Translations under genes and position numbers: made by a program | Notes under the pieces: generated by a model | Database searches by the model: none | Seen by the model: the letters and a program-made list of their open reading frames with translations, nothing else | Told to the model about the DNA's origin: nothing | Source: Streptomyces sp. T12 | Lineage (GTDB): Bacteria > Actinomycetota > Actinomycetes > Streptomycetales > Streptomycetaceae | Direction: 5' to 3' | Assembly: GCF_028736035.1 (NCBI RefSeq) | Contig: NZ_CP117866.1 | Coordinates: forward strand, 5,022,001-5,086,000 | DNA: 64,000 nucleotides | Part shown: positions 8,184-15,283 of the stretch, one piece after another | How the letters are laid out: each line of letters starts with the position of its first letter | How positions within the stretch are numbered: position 1 is the first letter of the stretch

Positions 8184-8981
8184 TCAGCCCAGCTGCACCC
8201 GGTCGGTCAACCCCGCCTCGGCGAACGCGGCCACCAGCTCGTCGCGCCCCTCGGTGAAGTGGGCCCAACTGTCGAAGTGGACGGGGACGATCCGGCGCGC
8301 CCCGAGTATCCGGGCGGCCTCCACGGCCCGGACGCTGTCGAGGGTGAGCAACTGGCGGTCGAGAACGGCCGTGCGGGCGGCGCCGGCGAAGAGAACGGCG
8401 GTGTCCACCGGCCCGAACCGCTCGGCGATCTCCTTGACCGGCCCGAGCTGGGCGTTGTCGCCGCTGACGTACACCGTGGGCAGACCGGCCCCGGTCAGCA
8501 CGAAGCCGACGACCTGACCGACGACCGCTTCGAGTTCCTCCCGCTCTCCCGGGCCGTGCAGTGCGGGCACCCCGGTCACGGTGATCGTGCCCCCGCCGGG
8601 CCGGTCCACGGTCACGGACTCCCAGTCCCCCAGCCCCCGAGCGGCACCGCCCAGCCGCCTGGCGCCACTTGGCGTGGTCAAGGTCAACGGCACCTCGGAG
8701 AGCAGCGCACGGCCGGAGACGTCGAGGTTGTCGGGGTGCTCGTCGTGCGAGAGCAGAACCACGTCGATCCGCCCGAGCTCGGCGGGCGAGGCGGAGGCGG
8801 CGGCGGTCTTGGTCAGGGCGCGGCCGCCACCCAGCGGGTAGTCGCCGGGGGCGTCGAAGGTGGGGTCGGTGAGGAGGCGCAGACCGCCGTACTCGATGAG
8901 GGCGGTCGGGCCGCCGAAGACGCGGACGGGGACCGGGGCGGGGACCTGCTCGCTGGTGGTGCGGGTGGCGACCATCGTCAT
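8184..8981 (-). CDS. Metallo-beta-lactamase-fold hydrolase (UlaG-like)
   Basis: The 265-residue protein begins with the strand-rich GGPTALIEYGGLRLLTDPTFDAPG typical of UlaG-like MBL enzymes. The first metal motif is altered to SHDEHPDNLD, and later elements ALHGPG, VYVSGDN and PVHFDSWAHF supply further metal ligands. The substrate is unknown. The gene stands alone with an inverted repeat in its promoter region. Confidence 0.8.
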   Translation of the reverse strand: MTMVATRTTSEQVPAPVPVRVFGGPTALIEYGGLRLLTDPTFDAPGDYPLGGGRALTKTAAASASPAELGRIDVVLLSHDEHPDNLDVSGRALLSEVPLTLTTPSGARRLGGAARGLGDWESVTVDRPGGGTITVTGVPALHGPGEREELEAVVGQVVGFVLTGAGLPTVYVSGDNAQLGPVKEIAERFGPVDTAVLFAGAARTAVLDRQLLTLDSVRAVEAARILGARRIVPVHFDSWAHFTEGRDELVAAFAEAGLTDRVQLG

Positions 8982-8983
8982 AC

Positions 8984-9039
8984 CTCACGGTTGAGAGGAG
9001 ATGTATCCGTGAGGCACAGCTAACCGCTTCTCACGGATA
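8984..9039. promoter_or_regulatory. Operator-like repeats upstream of the MBL hydrolase
   Basis: TATCCGTGAG (9004-9013) and CTCACGGATA (9030-9039) form a perfect 10-bp inverted repeat with a 16-base spacer. A third CTCACGG copy lies at 8984-8990 by the start codon. The cognate regulator is not evident. Confidence 0.45.
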
Positions 9040-9232
9040 GATGCAAGCCATAACGTGAGAAGCCGAAGTCGGCCCGGGGCCGCGGACATTGAGGCCCCGT
9101 CACAGCCGATTGACCCTCAGGACCCCCATATGGCAGTCCCGATGAGCGCGGCGACAGATATCGGATTAGCCTCCGAAATGAGCGCAAAGTGGATCTATCA
9201 ATGGTGCGCTCTACCCAACCCGAGGAGGAGCA

Positions 9233-9469
9233 ATGCGCAAGATTCAGAAGGCCGCTGTCGCGGCCGCCATCCTGGGGAGCTTCAGCTTCATAGCCACCGC
9301 CCCCGCCGCTGCATACGACGGGCATGGCCACGGCTGTAAGTCGCACGACTTGAACGTCGACATCCTCGGCCAGGTCGGGGTACTCCCCGGCCTTTTGGGC
9401 AATGCCGTGAACGGCGAGGGCAACGCGGGCGGAATGTGGAACCACACCGGCTCAAGTTGTGGCCACTAG
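9233..9469 (+). CDS. Small secreted peptide, function unknown
   Basis: A 78-residue protein with AGGAGG upstream. Residues 1-27 are a classic signal peptide (Lys/Arg start, AAVAAAILGSFSFIA, cleavage near AAA-YD). The mature part of about 50 residues is His/Gly-rich at both ends (DGHGHGCKSHD at the front, WNHTGSSCGH at the back) with two cysteines and a Gly/Leu/Val-rich middle (LGQVGVLPGLLGN). The middle recalls chaplin or rodlin surface proteins, but the chaplin signature is absent. It could be a disulfide-linked surface peptide or bind metal through histidines. A strong terminator follows. Confidence 0.8.
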   Translation: MRKIQKAAVAAAILGSFSFIATAPAAAYDGHGHGCKSHDLNVDILGQVGVLPGLLGNAVNGEGNAGGMWNHTGSSCGH

Positions 9470-9493
9470 TCGTTCCAGTTCACCGCGATAAGT

Positions 9494-9525
9494 CTCGGCG
9501 CCGGGCCCACCAGCCCGGCGCCGAG
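9494..9525 (+). terminator. Terminator after the small secreted peptide gene
   Basis: A perfect 13-bp stem, CTCGGCGCCGGGC / GCCCGGCGCCGAG, with a 6-base loop, 24 bases past the stop codon. It also faces the convergent DUF2236 gene. Confidence 0.8.
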
Positions 9526-9566
9526 CCCGTGTTGGCAGACACCCGGCACCAGAAGATCGGCCCCGG

Positions 9567-10628
9567 TTACGAGAGCGGCCCCAGGATCTCCTGGGACTCG
9601 ATGAGCCCCTGGTCGCTGGACGCCTCGCCGTCGTCGAAGACGCGCGCGGCCTGTCGGGCCCGGAATTCGAGGTGGGCTTCGGCGGGCTTGGCGTAGCCGT
9701 GGCGGGCGCGGGCTTCCGCGGGCGTCAGCACTTCCTCCTCGCGGGGAGGGATGCCGAGCTTCATCGGCGCGATCACCGCGACCGTGGAGGGCGAAAGCCG
9801 TGCTATCAGGCGCAGTTCGGCCTTGGGGCTGAGGTGGGCGAGCGCGAAGGCCGCTTTCATGACGGGCACGATGAGCAGGTCGAGGAGGCGGGACTGCCGG
9901 ATCCCGGCCATCTCGCGCATCCAGCGCGGCATGGTGGCGATCGTGGCGATCCGCTGTGCCTTCGCGACCGCCATGCTCGCCGGCTTCGCCCAGCGCGGCG
10001 TAGGCGGCAGGACGAGCTCACTCCTGAGCAGGTGGTTCATGGCCTGCCGGGCGATCGGACTGGCGGACAGCCGCGGACGCATCCGTTCGAAGTACGCCCG
10101 CACGCCCGCACGGCTGCGGGGGATGTCGTCGGGGGAGCAGGTCTGCAGTTCCGCGGCGACCGCGCACGCCTCCCAGTACTCCTTCTCCTCCTGCGCGGTG
10201 AGCCTGCCGGGTCCGTACTTCTCGTACGCGTAGAGGATCGAGTGCCAGCCGGTGAGCTGGATCCACAGCTGCGAGGCGGGGTCGTTGGCATCGTAGGTCC
10301 CGCCGCCGTAGGGCAGCTTGCCGATCGCCTTGGAATGGACCTTGACCAGGATGTCCGCGGCCTTGCACACCTCCCGCGAACCGGCGAAGGCCACCATCGC
10401 GAAGTACCGCAGGGTCCGGTCGTAGCGAGTGCGGGAGCGCTGGTAGATGCCCTGGGTCGCGTGGACGGCGGCCACCAGCGGCGGGTCGAGTTCCTCGACC
10501 ACCACGGCCCGCTGAAAACCCACCGTCGGAGCGGTCGGATAGCTCCAGACCTTCCACACCACCGACCCCGGGCCGAAGAAGCCGTAGTCCTCGTGCGGTT
10601 CGACCTCACTCCACTTCGACTTCGCCAT
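9567..10628 (-). CDS. DUF2236 (MpaB/latex-clearing-type) oxygenase-like protein
   Basis: About 353 residues from the ATG at 10628, which has GAGGAG upstream. Family features: FFGPGSVVWKVWSYPTAP at the front, a central helical domain with RTLRYFAMVAFAGSREV, KVHSKAIG and WIQLTGWHSIL, matching DUF2236 proteins related to the fungal MpaB and rubber-oxygenase haem enzymes. The haem-binding His is probably among the central histidines. The gene diverges from a TetR regulator with a large palindrome between, a typical arrangement in which the regulator controls the oxygenase. The substrate is unknown. Confidence 0.8.
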   Translation of the reverse strand: MAKSKWSEVEPHEDYGFFGPGSVVWKVWSYPTAPTVGFQRAVVVEELDPPLVAAVHATQGIYQRSRTRYDRTLRYFAMVAFAGSREVCKAADILVKVHSKAIGKLPYGGGTYDANDPASQLWIQLTGWHSILYAYEKYGPGRLTAQEEKEYWEACAVAAELQTCSPDDIPRSRAGVRAYFERMRPRLSASPIARQAMNHLLRSELVLPPTPRWAKPASMAVAKAQRIATIATMPRWMREMAGIRQSRLLDLLIVPVMKAAFALAHLSPKAELRLIARLSPSTVAVIAPMKLGIPPREEEVLTPAEARARHGYAKPAEAHLEFRARQAARVFDDGEASSDQGLIESQEILGPLS

Positions 10629-10670
10629 GGAGCCGCTCCTCATGCGTCCGCGGCGTACGCCGCCGTCGAT

Positions 10671-10709
10671 TACGACACTGCTGTCTTAAATTAAGACACG
10701 GGTGTCGTA
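10671..10709. promoter_or_regulatory. Nested palindromic operator between oxygenase and TetR genes
   Basis: An inner 17-bp palindrome, TGTCTTAAATTAAGACA (10682-10698), and outer arms TACGACAC (10671-10678) / GTGTCGTA (10702-10709) share the same centre at 10690. It lies 11 bases before the TetR start and 43 bases before the oxygenase start. Confidence 0.75.
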
Positions 10710-10719
10710 AACTGCCAAG

Positions 10720-11370
10720 GTGTCAGCACCCACCTCTTCGGAAGACAGGCCACGCAAGCGACGCCCCTACGCCCCGCGCGTCCCGATCGCGGAACGCCGC
10801 GAGCAGCTGCTCGACGCGGCCCTCGCCGTGATCGTGAGCGACGGCTACGAACGGGTCTCCATCGACGCCATCGCGAAGAAGGCCGATGTCGCCCGGTCGG
10901 TGGTCTACGGCGCCTTCGAGAACCTCGACGCCCTGCTGACCGCACTGCTCGACCGGCAGCAGGCACGCGCCTTCGGACGACTGCTCCAGACGATCCCCAG
11001 CGCGGCGGACCTGCGCGACCCCGCCGCGTTCGCCTCCGAGGCGGTGCGCCGGATGTCCGCGATGCTCCGCGAGGACCCCGACACCTGGCGGCTGATCCTG
11101 CTGACTCCGGGCACCATGCCCACGGTCGTCCGCGACCGCATCGAGGCGGACCGAGAACGGTTTCGGCGCCGGGTCGAGAAATGGCTCTCCCTCGTCCTGG
11201 CCGACCGGCGGGGCCCGGCACTCGACCCGGAGGTCCTCGCCCACGCCCTCGTCGCCTGCGCGGAACACTTCGGCCGCATCGCGCTCACCGACCCCGGCAG
11301 ATTCGACCCGCCCCACCTGATCGGCCAGGTGCAGGTGATCCTCGGCGCCATCTGGCCGCCGACGCGTTGA
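10720..11370 (+). CDS. TetR/AcrR-family transcriptional regulator
   Basis: The 216-residue protein has a basic N-terminal tail and a TetR DNA-binding domain (AERREQLLDAALAVI, then YERVSIDAIAKKADVARS with the recognition helix VVYGAFENLDAL). The C-terminal ligand domain of about 140 residues is variable. The GTG start at 10720 closely follows the palindromic operator, so self-control and control of the divergent DUF2236 oxygenase are expected. The ligand cannot be read from sequence. Confidence 0.88.
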   Translation: MSAPTSSEDRPRKRRPYAPRVPIAERREQLLDAALAVIVSDGYERVSIDAIAKKADVARSVVYGAFENLDALLTALLDRQQARAFGRLLQTIPSAADLRDPAAFASEAVRRMSAMLREDPDTWRLILLTPGTMPTVVRDRIEADRERFRRRVEKWLSLVLADRRGPALDPEVLAHALVACAEHFGRIALTDPGRFDPPHLIGQVQVILGAIWPPTR

Positions 11371-11385
11371 CGGCATGTCAGCGGA

Positions 11386-11493
11386 GAACAGCCGCTCACA
11401 CCCGGGCCCGAAAACGAAGCAGCGCCCGACCCGACCGAAGCCGACCCAGGCGCTGCGCAGCAGGTCAGAGGGCATTCCCCTCGCCTGCCACCG
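11386..11493 (+). pseudogene. Remnant of an older integrase 3' end
   Basis: Positions 11413-11472 match 58 of 60 bases with 37323-37382, which encodes the last codons of the intact integrase (NEAAPDPTEADSGAA) plus its stop and the bases just beyond. Here the stop TAG reads CAG and nothing of the gene body remains upstream; the previous gene ends at 11370. It lies on the chromosomal side of the left attachment repeat, so it is best explained as a scar of an earlier related element in the same tRNA. Confidence 0.7.
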
Positions 11494-11539
11494 GTAGGCC
11501 CTGTGGGACTCGAACCCACAACCAATGGATTAAAAGTCC
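11494..11539. repeat. Left attachment repeat
   Basis: A 46-bp copy of the tRNA-Lys 3' half, identical to 37404-37449. Only the tRNA fragment is present here; the gene is not functional at this end. Confidence 0.88.
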
Positions 11540-11901
11540 TGGCCAAGGCTTGCTGGGTGGTTCCGGATGCTTCTTCGGGGTCCGGAACCACCTGGTCAGA
11601 GCATGTGCGCCGTGAGTGCCGATCCGGCGCGGGACAGGCTGTGCCACGCCGTCCGCTCACGCATCGCTCACGCACGGCACGCCCCTGAGCAGCGGCTTTC
11701 GGCCTACAAGAGGACAGCGCACCCTCTGTTGCCCCCATCGAGATCAATAGTCGGTGAGGACAGTGCTGCAGTCCATGAGTTCTCCGAGTTGGGGCGCCCA
11801 TGGACTGCCCTGTGGTTCGCGCACGGCCACGCTGATTCACCCGGCCGGGGCGCCCCGCTGTGCCGCGGGCCAGCACCGCTGAAGGTCACCTGGGGGCTTG
11901 G
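11540..11901. other. Left-end non-coding region of the element
   Basis: No convincing gene. It contains a hairpin with a 12-bp stem (GGTGGTTCCGGA at 11556-11567 with TCCGGAACCACC at 11581-11592) just inside the attachment repeat, and a 23-bp direct repeat at 11652-11674 that recurs near the right end. Confidence 0.6.
11652..11674. repeat. Element-end direct repeat, left copy (possible integrase arm site)
   Basis: Two tandem copies of CGCTCACGCA separated by T. The same 23 bases occur at 37290-37312, so each end of the element carries a copy within about 115 bp of its attachment repeat. Confidence 0.5.
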
Positions 11902-13947
11902 TCACCTGTCAGTCCGGACGAAACGGCAGAAGGGCGCCTCGAATTTCAAGGAGACGGATTCCTTGCACTGCTTGCCTCCGACCTTCAAAGCCCGCACGAT
12001 GGCTGAGTCGGCGTCGGGCAGGTTCGTCCAGTACACCCCGTCGCGATGTAGTTCAACGATGGTGTCGGCGCCGCGTGCGATAGGCGTCGGGACATGTCGC
12101 AGTTCGAGCGGCTCGTCAGGCCCTTCGCTCAACGCACGAGCTGTGATCAGAACTGCGAGGTTGTGTTCCTCCGCAATGCGGCGTGCCACGTCCATGCTCA
12201 ATGCCAGGCCCTCCTCGTCCAGGTCGCTGTAGCTCTGGATCGTGTCGACCACCCACAGGGCAAGGCGACCACGCTGCGGTGGGATGACCGTAGTTGCGGC
12301 TTCCCGGAAGACCTGTTCAAGCGGGAGCCCGATGGCCGGGGTGTGCCAGCCTGGCACCCTGACTGAGGACTCTGATGCGCGGCGACGCAGGGAGTCGAAG
12401 TCCACCGTGTCGGCGGGGTAGCGCAGATCTGCTCCGCAGGTGGCGCTGACAAGCTTCCGCTCGATCGCGTCGGAGTTGATCTCGCAGGTGCTGAAGACCG
12501 TGAGTCGGTCGGCTGTGGCATTGTGCAGCGCGATGTTCAGCGCCATTGTCGAGCGGCCGGCAGTTGGCACGGACACGATCGCGGTGACCGTCCCAGGCTC
12601 CAGCTTCAGGAGGTCGTTGACGTCCGGCCACGGAGTGGCACCAGGAGTCTTGCCGAGGTCGATCCAGGTGCCTTCCTCATCGATGCCAGGCACCGGGTGC
12701 GGTACTTCCTCGGAGCCCTCGTCCTCCGTGCCTTCGGCGGCGTTTTCAGCGGGCCAGGCGTGCAAGGGGACCTGCGCGTCGCGGGATGCCACCTGCATCA
12801 TGTCTGGCTGCCACATCACCTTGCTGAAGAACGTCTCCCCGATGGCCGAGAGAGGGAGATTCCAGGGCCGACCGAAGGGCTTGACGTCCCAGCCGTTGGC
12901 GCGGGCCCTGTCGGCGCTGGCGCTGATCCGCCCGATGGTGCTGTTGGCGGCCTGCCGCTTGTTCACTCCGCCACGCTGGTAATAGGCGGCGGAGTCCTTG
13001 GCCGCCCGGTAGATGAAGTTGAAGACCTGGCCGAGGCTGAAGGTACTCAGGGCGTCCTGGAGGGCGGTGCGGGTCCCCTCGCCCTGGTTCATCTCAAGGT
13101 GGTGCTCGCCGAGCTTCATCGCGAGGTAGTCCTGTGCGTCCGCCAGCACCAGCTCGTCCCATAGCTCCCGCCACTGGCCCGCCCAGGAGGTCGGCCACGG
13201 GCCTTCCCGGAAGGTGCGGTTCAGAGCTTGGAGGAGACGGGGGTGCCGATCAGTGAGCTCGTCGGCCTGGCCCATGAGGTAGTAGCTGACGCGGCCGAGG
13301 TAGAAGGAATCGCTGAGTTCCCCGTCGTCGTCCAGGGCGAAGGCGTCAAGGTGCGAGTCCGGGTGCACTTTGATCAGACGCGGCACAGCCTTCAAGAGCC
13401 CACGCTCGAAGTCGTACCGAAGCTGCTCGGGAGCCCAGCGGCGCTCCTTCGGCCAGATGTCGGTGGGAGACGTCAGCCCGGCGTCTTCGACTGCCGGGTC
13501 GCTAAAGAGGGTATGCAGCGCGATAGCCTCGAAAAGAGTGAGGTCGGCGGGCTCCAAGTCGGGACCGTTCATGACGGGGTACTGCTCGTAGACCTCGGCC
13601 CGGCGCCGCGCCTTCTGTTCCTTGACCCGCGCGGCCTGCTCTTCCACTTCGCGTTCGTGGCAGCTCGGGCACTTCCAGCTTTCGAAACGGAGAGCTTGAG
13701 CGAGGTCACTGCGGCTGGACACCGGGTAGGGGTCCTCGCACGACTCGCACAACAAGTCGGCCAGGTAGGCCGTGCCGGCCTGCTGGGCGATGCGGGTCAT
13801 CTGCTGTGGCTTCAACCCGTACTCGGTCCGGATGGCCGTGACAGTCTGCGCCCACGTCTCACCGTCTTCGTTGAGTCGCCAGTACGCCTCGAAGGCGGCT
13901 GCCTCGGACGCATCGTCCGTGAGCACTTCGAGTTCGAGCTGAGCCAC
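11902..13947 (-). CDS. Zinc-ribbon protein with DnaB-like ATPase domain
   Basis: About 681 residues from the GTG at 13947, which has AGGGGGG just upstream. A possible zinc ribbon (CESC near residue 67, CPSC near 93) is followed by a charged linker and a central domain I do not recognise (about 130-400). The C-terminal 240 residues are RecA/DnaB-like: IVSVPTAGRSTMALNIAL is the Walker A region and LALWVVDTIQSYSD the Walker B. The Walker A lysine is replaced by arginine (AGRST). It may be a replication protein of the element or part of a defence function beside the RT module; the gene is separate, about 535 bases downstream. Codon use is ordinary Streptomyces. Confidence 0.7.
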   Translation of the reverse strand: MAQLELEVLTDDASEAAAFEAYWRLNEDGETWAQTVTAIRTEYGLKPQQMTRIAQQAGTAYLADLLCESCEDPYPVSSRSDLAQALRFESWKCPSCHEREVEEQAARVKEQKARRRAEVYEQYPVMNGPDLEPADLTLFEAIALHTLFSDPAVEDAGLTSPTDIWPKERRWAPEQLRYDFERGLLKAVPRLIKVHPDSHLDAFALDDDGELSDSFYLGRVSYYLMGQADELTDRHPRLLQALNRTFREGPWPTSWAGQWRELWDELVLADAQDYLAMKLGEHHLEMNQGEGTRTALQDALSTFSLGQVFNFIYRAAKDSAAYYQRGGVNKRQAANSTIGRISASADRARANGWDVKPFGRPWNLPLSAIGETFFSKVMWQPDMMQVASRDAQVPLHAWPAENAAEGTEDEGSEEVPHPVPGIDEEGTWIDLGKTPGATPWPDVNDLLKLEPGTVTAIVSVPTAGRSTMALNIALHNATADRLTVFSTCEINSDAIERKLVSATCGADLRYPADTVDFDSLRRRASESSVRVPGWHTPAIGLPLEQVFREAATTVIPPQRGRLALWVVDTIQSYSDLDEEGLALSMDVARRIAEEHNLAVLITARALSEGPDEPLELRHVPTPIARGADTIVELHRDGVYWTNLPDADSAIVRALKVGGKQCKESVSLKFEAPFCRFVRTDR

Positions 13948-14482
13948 GTTCCCCCCTGGGTGTTGTCGGCAGGCATCAAGTATTTCGGATTTGCCGACAA
14001 CCGACCGGCGTTTTCGCCGCATGGACTGCACTGACCTGCGCCGAGGAACAATGTTCCGCTTCTGTGAGACAACTCGGTTGCGCTGCCGGGCTCGACCTCC
14101 GCGACGGACACGTTTTCCTCGGCCCGGAGTCCGGCTGTCTGTGCCGCAGCAACTTCCATGGCGACTGGATCAAGGCCGGGGCGCAGTCAGCTACTTCGCA
14201 GTTCAAGGGAGCAGTGCCAGTCGGCGCCGAGTCGCATGGCGGCGATGGCGCGCGGGGCGCGGACAACCGATGATGCGAGCCGGCCGACGCGTCCGCCGCA
14301 GCGCTGAACGGAGGCACATGGTCTGCATGGCTCCGCAATTCCGTGGAGTATCACCCGCCAGGATCTGGCTGCCCAGGGCCTGAACACCGGGCGGGAGACC
14401 GTCGGCTGGCACCTGCAGACCATCTCCACGTGCGCGTGTCGAGGGCTGACGCAGACTGGAGCCTTGATGGGACGCCGTCCTC
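13948..14482. other. Gene-free stretch with a probable transposase fragment
   Basis: No intact gene is supported. On the plus strand about 14345-14450 reads ITRQDLAAQGLNTG then RETVGWHLQ and, after a frame change, HVRVSRAD. This resembles the helix-turn-helix region of an actinobacterial IS481/IS3-type transposase and is frameshifted with no catalytic core. The rest looks non-coding. Confidence 0.4.
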
Positions 14483-15274
14483 CTAATGAATTAGGCGCTG
14501 TGCATGCCGGGCTATGTCGAACCTCTGAGGAGCGCCTGGAATAGCCCCACGTCGACGAATCATATCTTCCGTGACCCACTGTATCGAATCAGGATGAGTA
14601 GCTATCAGACTTTGCAAAGCAGAAAGCTGATCCTCGGTAGGGAGCAACTCGTAGATGTCCGCGACGAGGATTTCGAGGCAATTGGCGTGCTCGCTGAACC
14701 GAATGGGGTCAATATCTCGCCGCACGTAGTCGTGAAATATGTAAGGGAACACGCTATGCGGGAGTGGTCCATTTTCTACGAGTTCTTCGTAAAACTCTCT
14801 CCAAGGGGAATCCTCACGCCCTTTTCGCGATTCGAACCAGCTATAGAATCTGGACAGCTCCTTCCCCTTAATGCGAATGCGCATGTCGTCTTTACTTGTA
14901 GAGTCAAAGGGTATGAGATCGTCGTCCTGTGCGCCGATTCCACTCAAGAAGGCTCGGCCGCTTCTGGTTATCTTGTAAACCCCTCCAACGGGCTGGAATT
15001 GGGGAAATCGATGCCCTTGGATGAGTAGGTAGCGGCCGTCGACCTTGATGCGAAATAGATAGGATGCGGAAATGCGAATTTCAGACTTAGCGTAACGAAA
15101 TGAGTACCATCGGTGTCGTATCTCCGTGGCATTGGAAGCCACCCCGTCTGCGACCGGCAGAAGGAGTCCCACCACTCCGCCACTTGCTAGATCGCCCAGA
15201 GTGCTGCCCTGTTGCGTGAATGCGACAATGAGGCATGCCAGCAACAATGCTATATAGAAAAGAAGTCTCTTCAT
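14483..15274 (-). CDS. Membrane-anchored Nudix-like protein paired with reverse transcriptase
   Basis: About 263 residues. A hydrophobic N-terminal segment (LLFYIALLLACLIVAF) and a second weaker one (about 30-46) anchor a soluble domain. Within it, YLFRIKVDGRYLLIQGHRF, FQPVGGVYK and SPWREFYEEL resemble the SMODS-associated Nudix (S-Nudix) pattern; REFYEEL fits the REUxEE core of a Nudix box. Such domains are predicted effectors in bacterial conflict systems. The ATG lies 12 bases after the RT stop codon, so the genes form an operon. Base composition is clearly AT-richer than neighbours. Family assignment is by motif only; nucleotide or RNA-cap hydrolysis is inference. Confidence 0.65.
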   Translation of the reverse strand: MKRLLFYIALLLACLIVAFTQQGSTLGDLASGGVVGLLLPVADGVASNATEIRHRWYSFRYAKSEIRISASYLFRIKVDGRYLLIQGHRFPQFQPVGGVYKITRSGRAFLSGIGAQDDDLIPFDSTSKDDMRIRIKGKELSRFYSWFESRKGREDSPWREFYEELVENGPLPHSVFPYIFHDYVRRDIDPIRFSEHANCLEILVADIYELLPTEDQLSALQSLIATHPDSIQWVTEDMIRRRGAIPGAPQRFDIARHAQRLIH

Positions 15275-15283
15275 GGCCACCAA

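Noticed and set aside
9233..9469. Chaplin identity for the small secreted peptide
   Set aside because: The chaplin domain pattern with its paired Cys and Asn/Gly repeats is not present.
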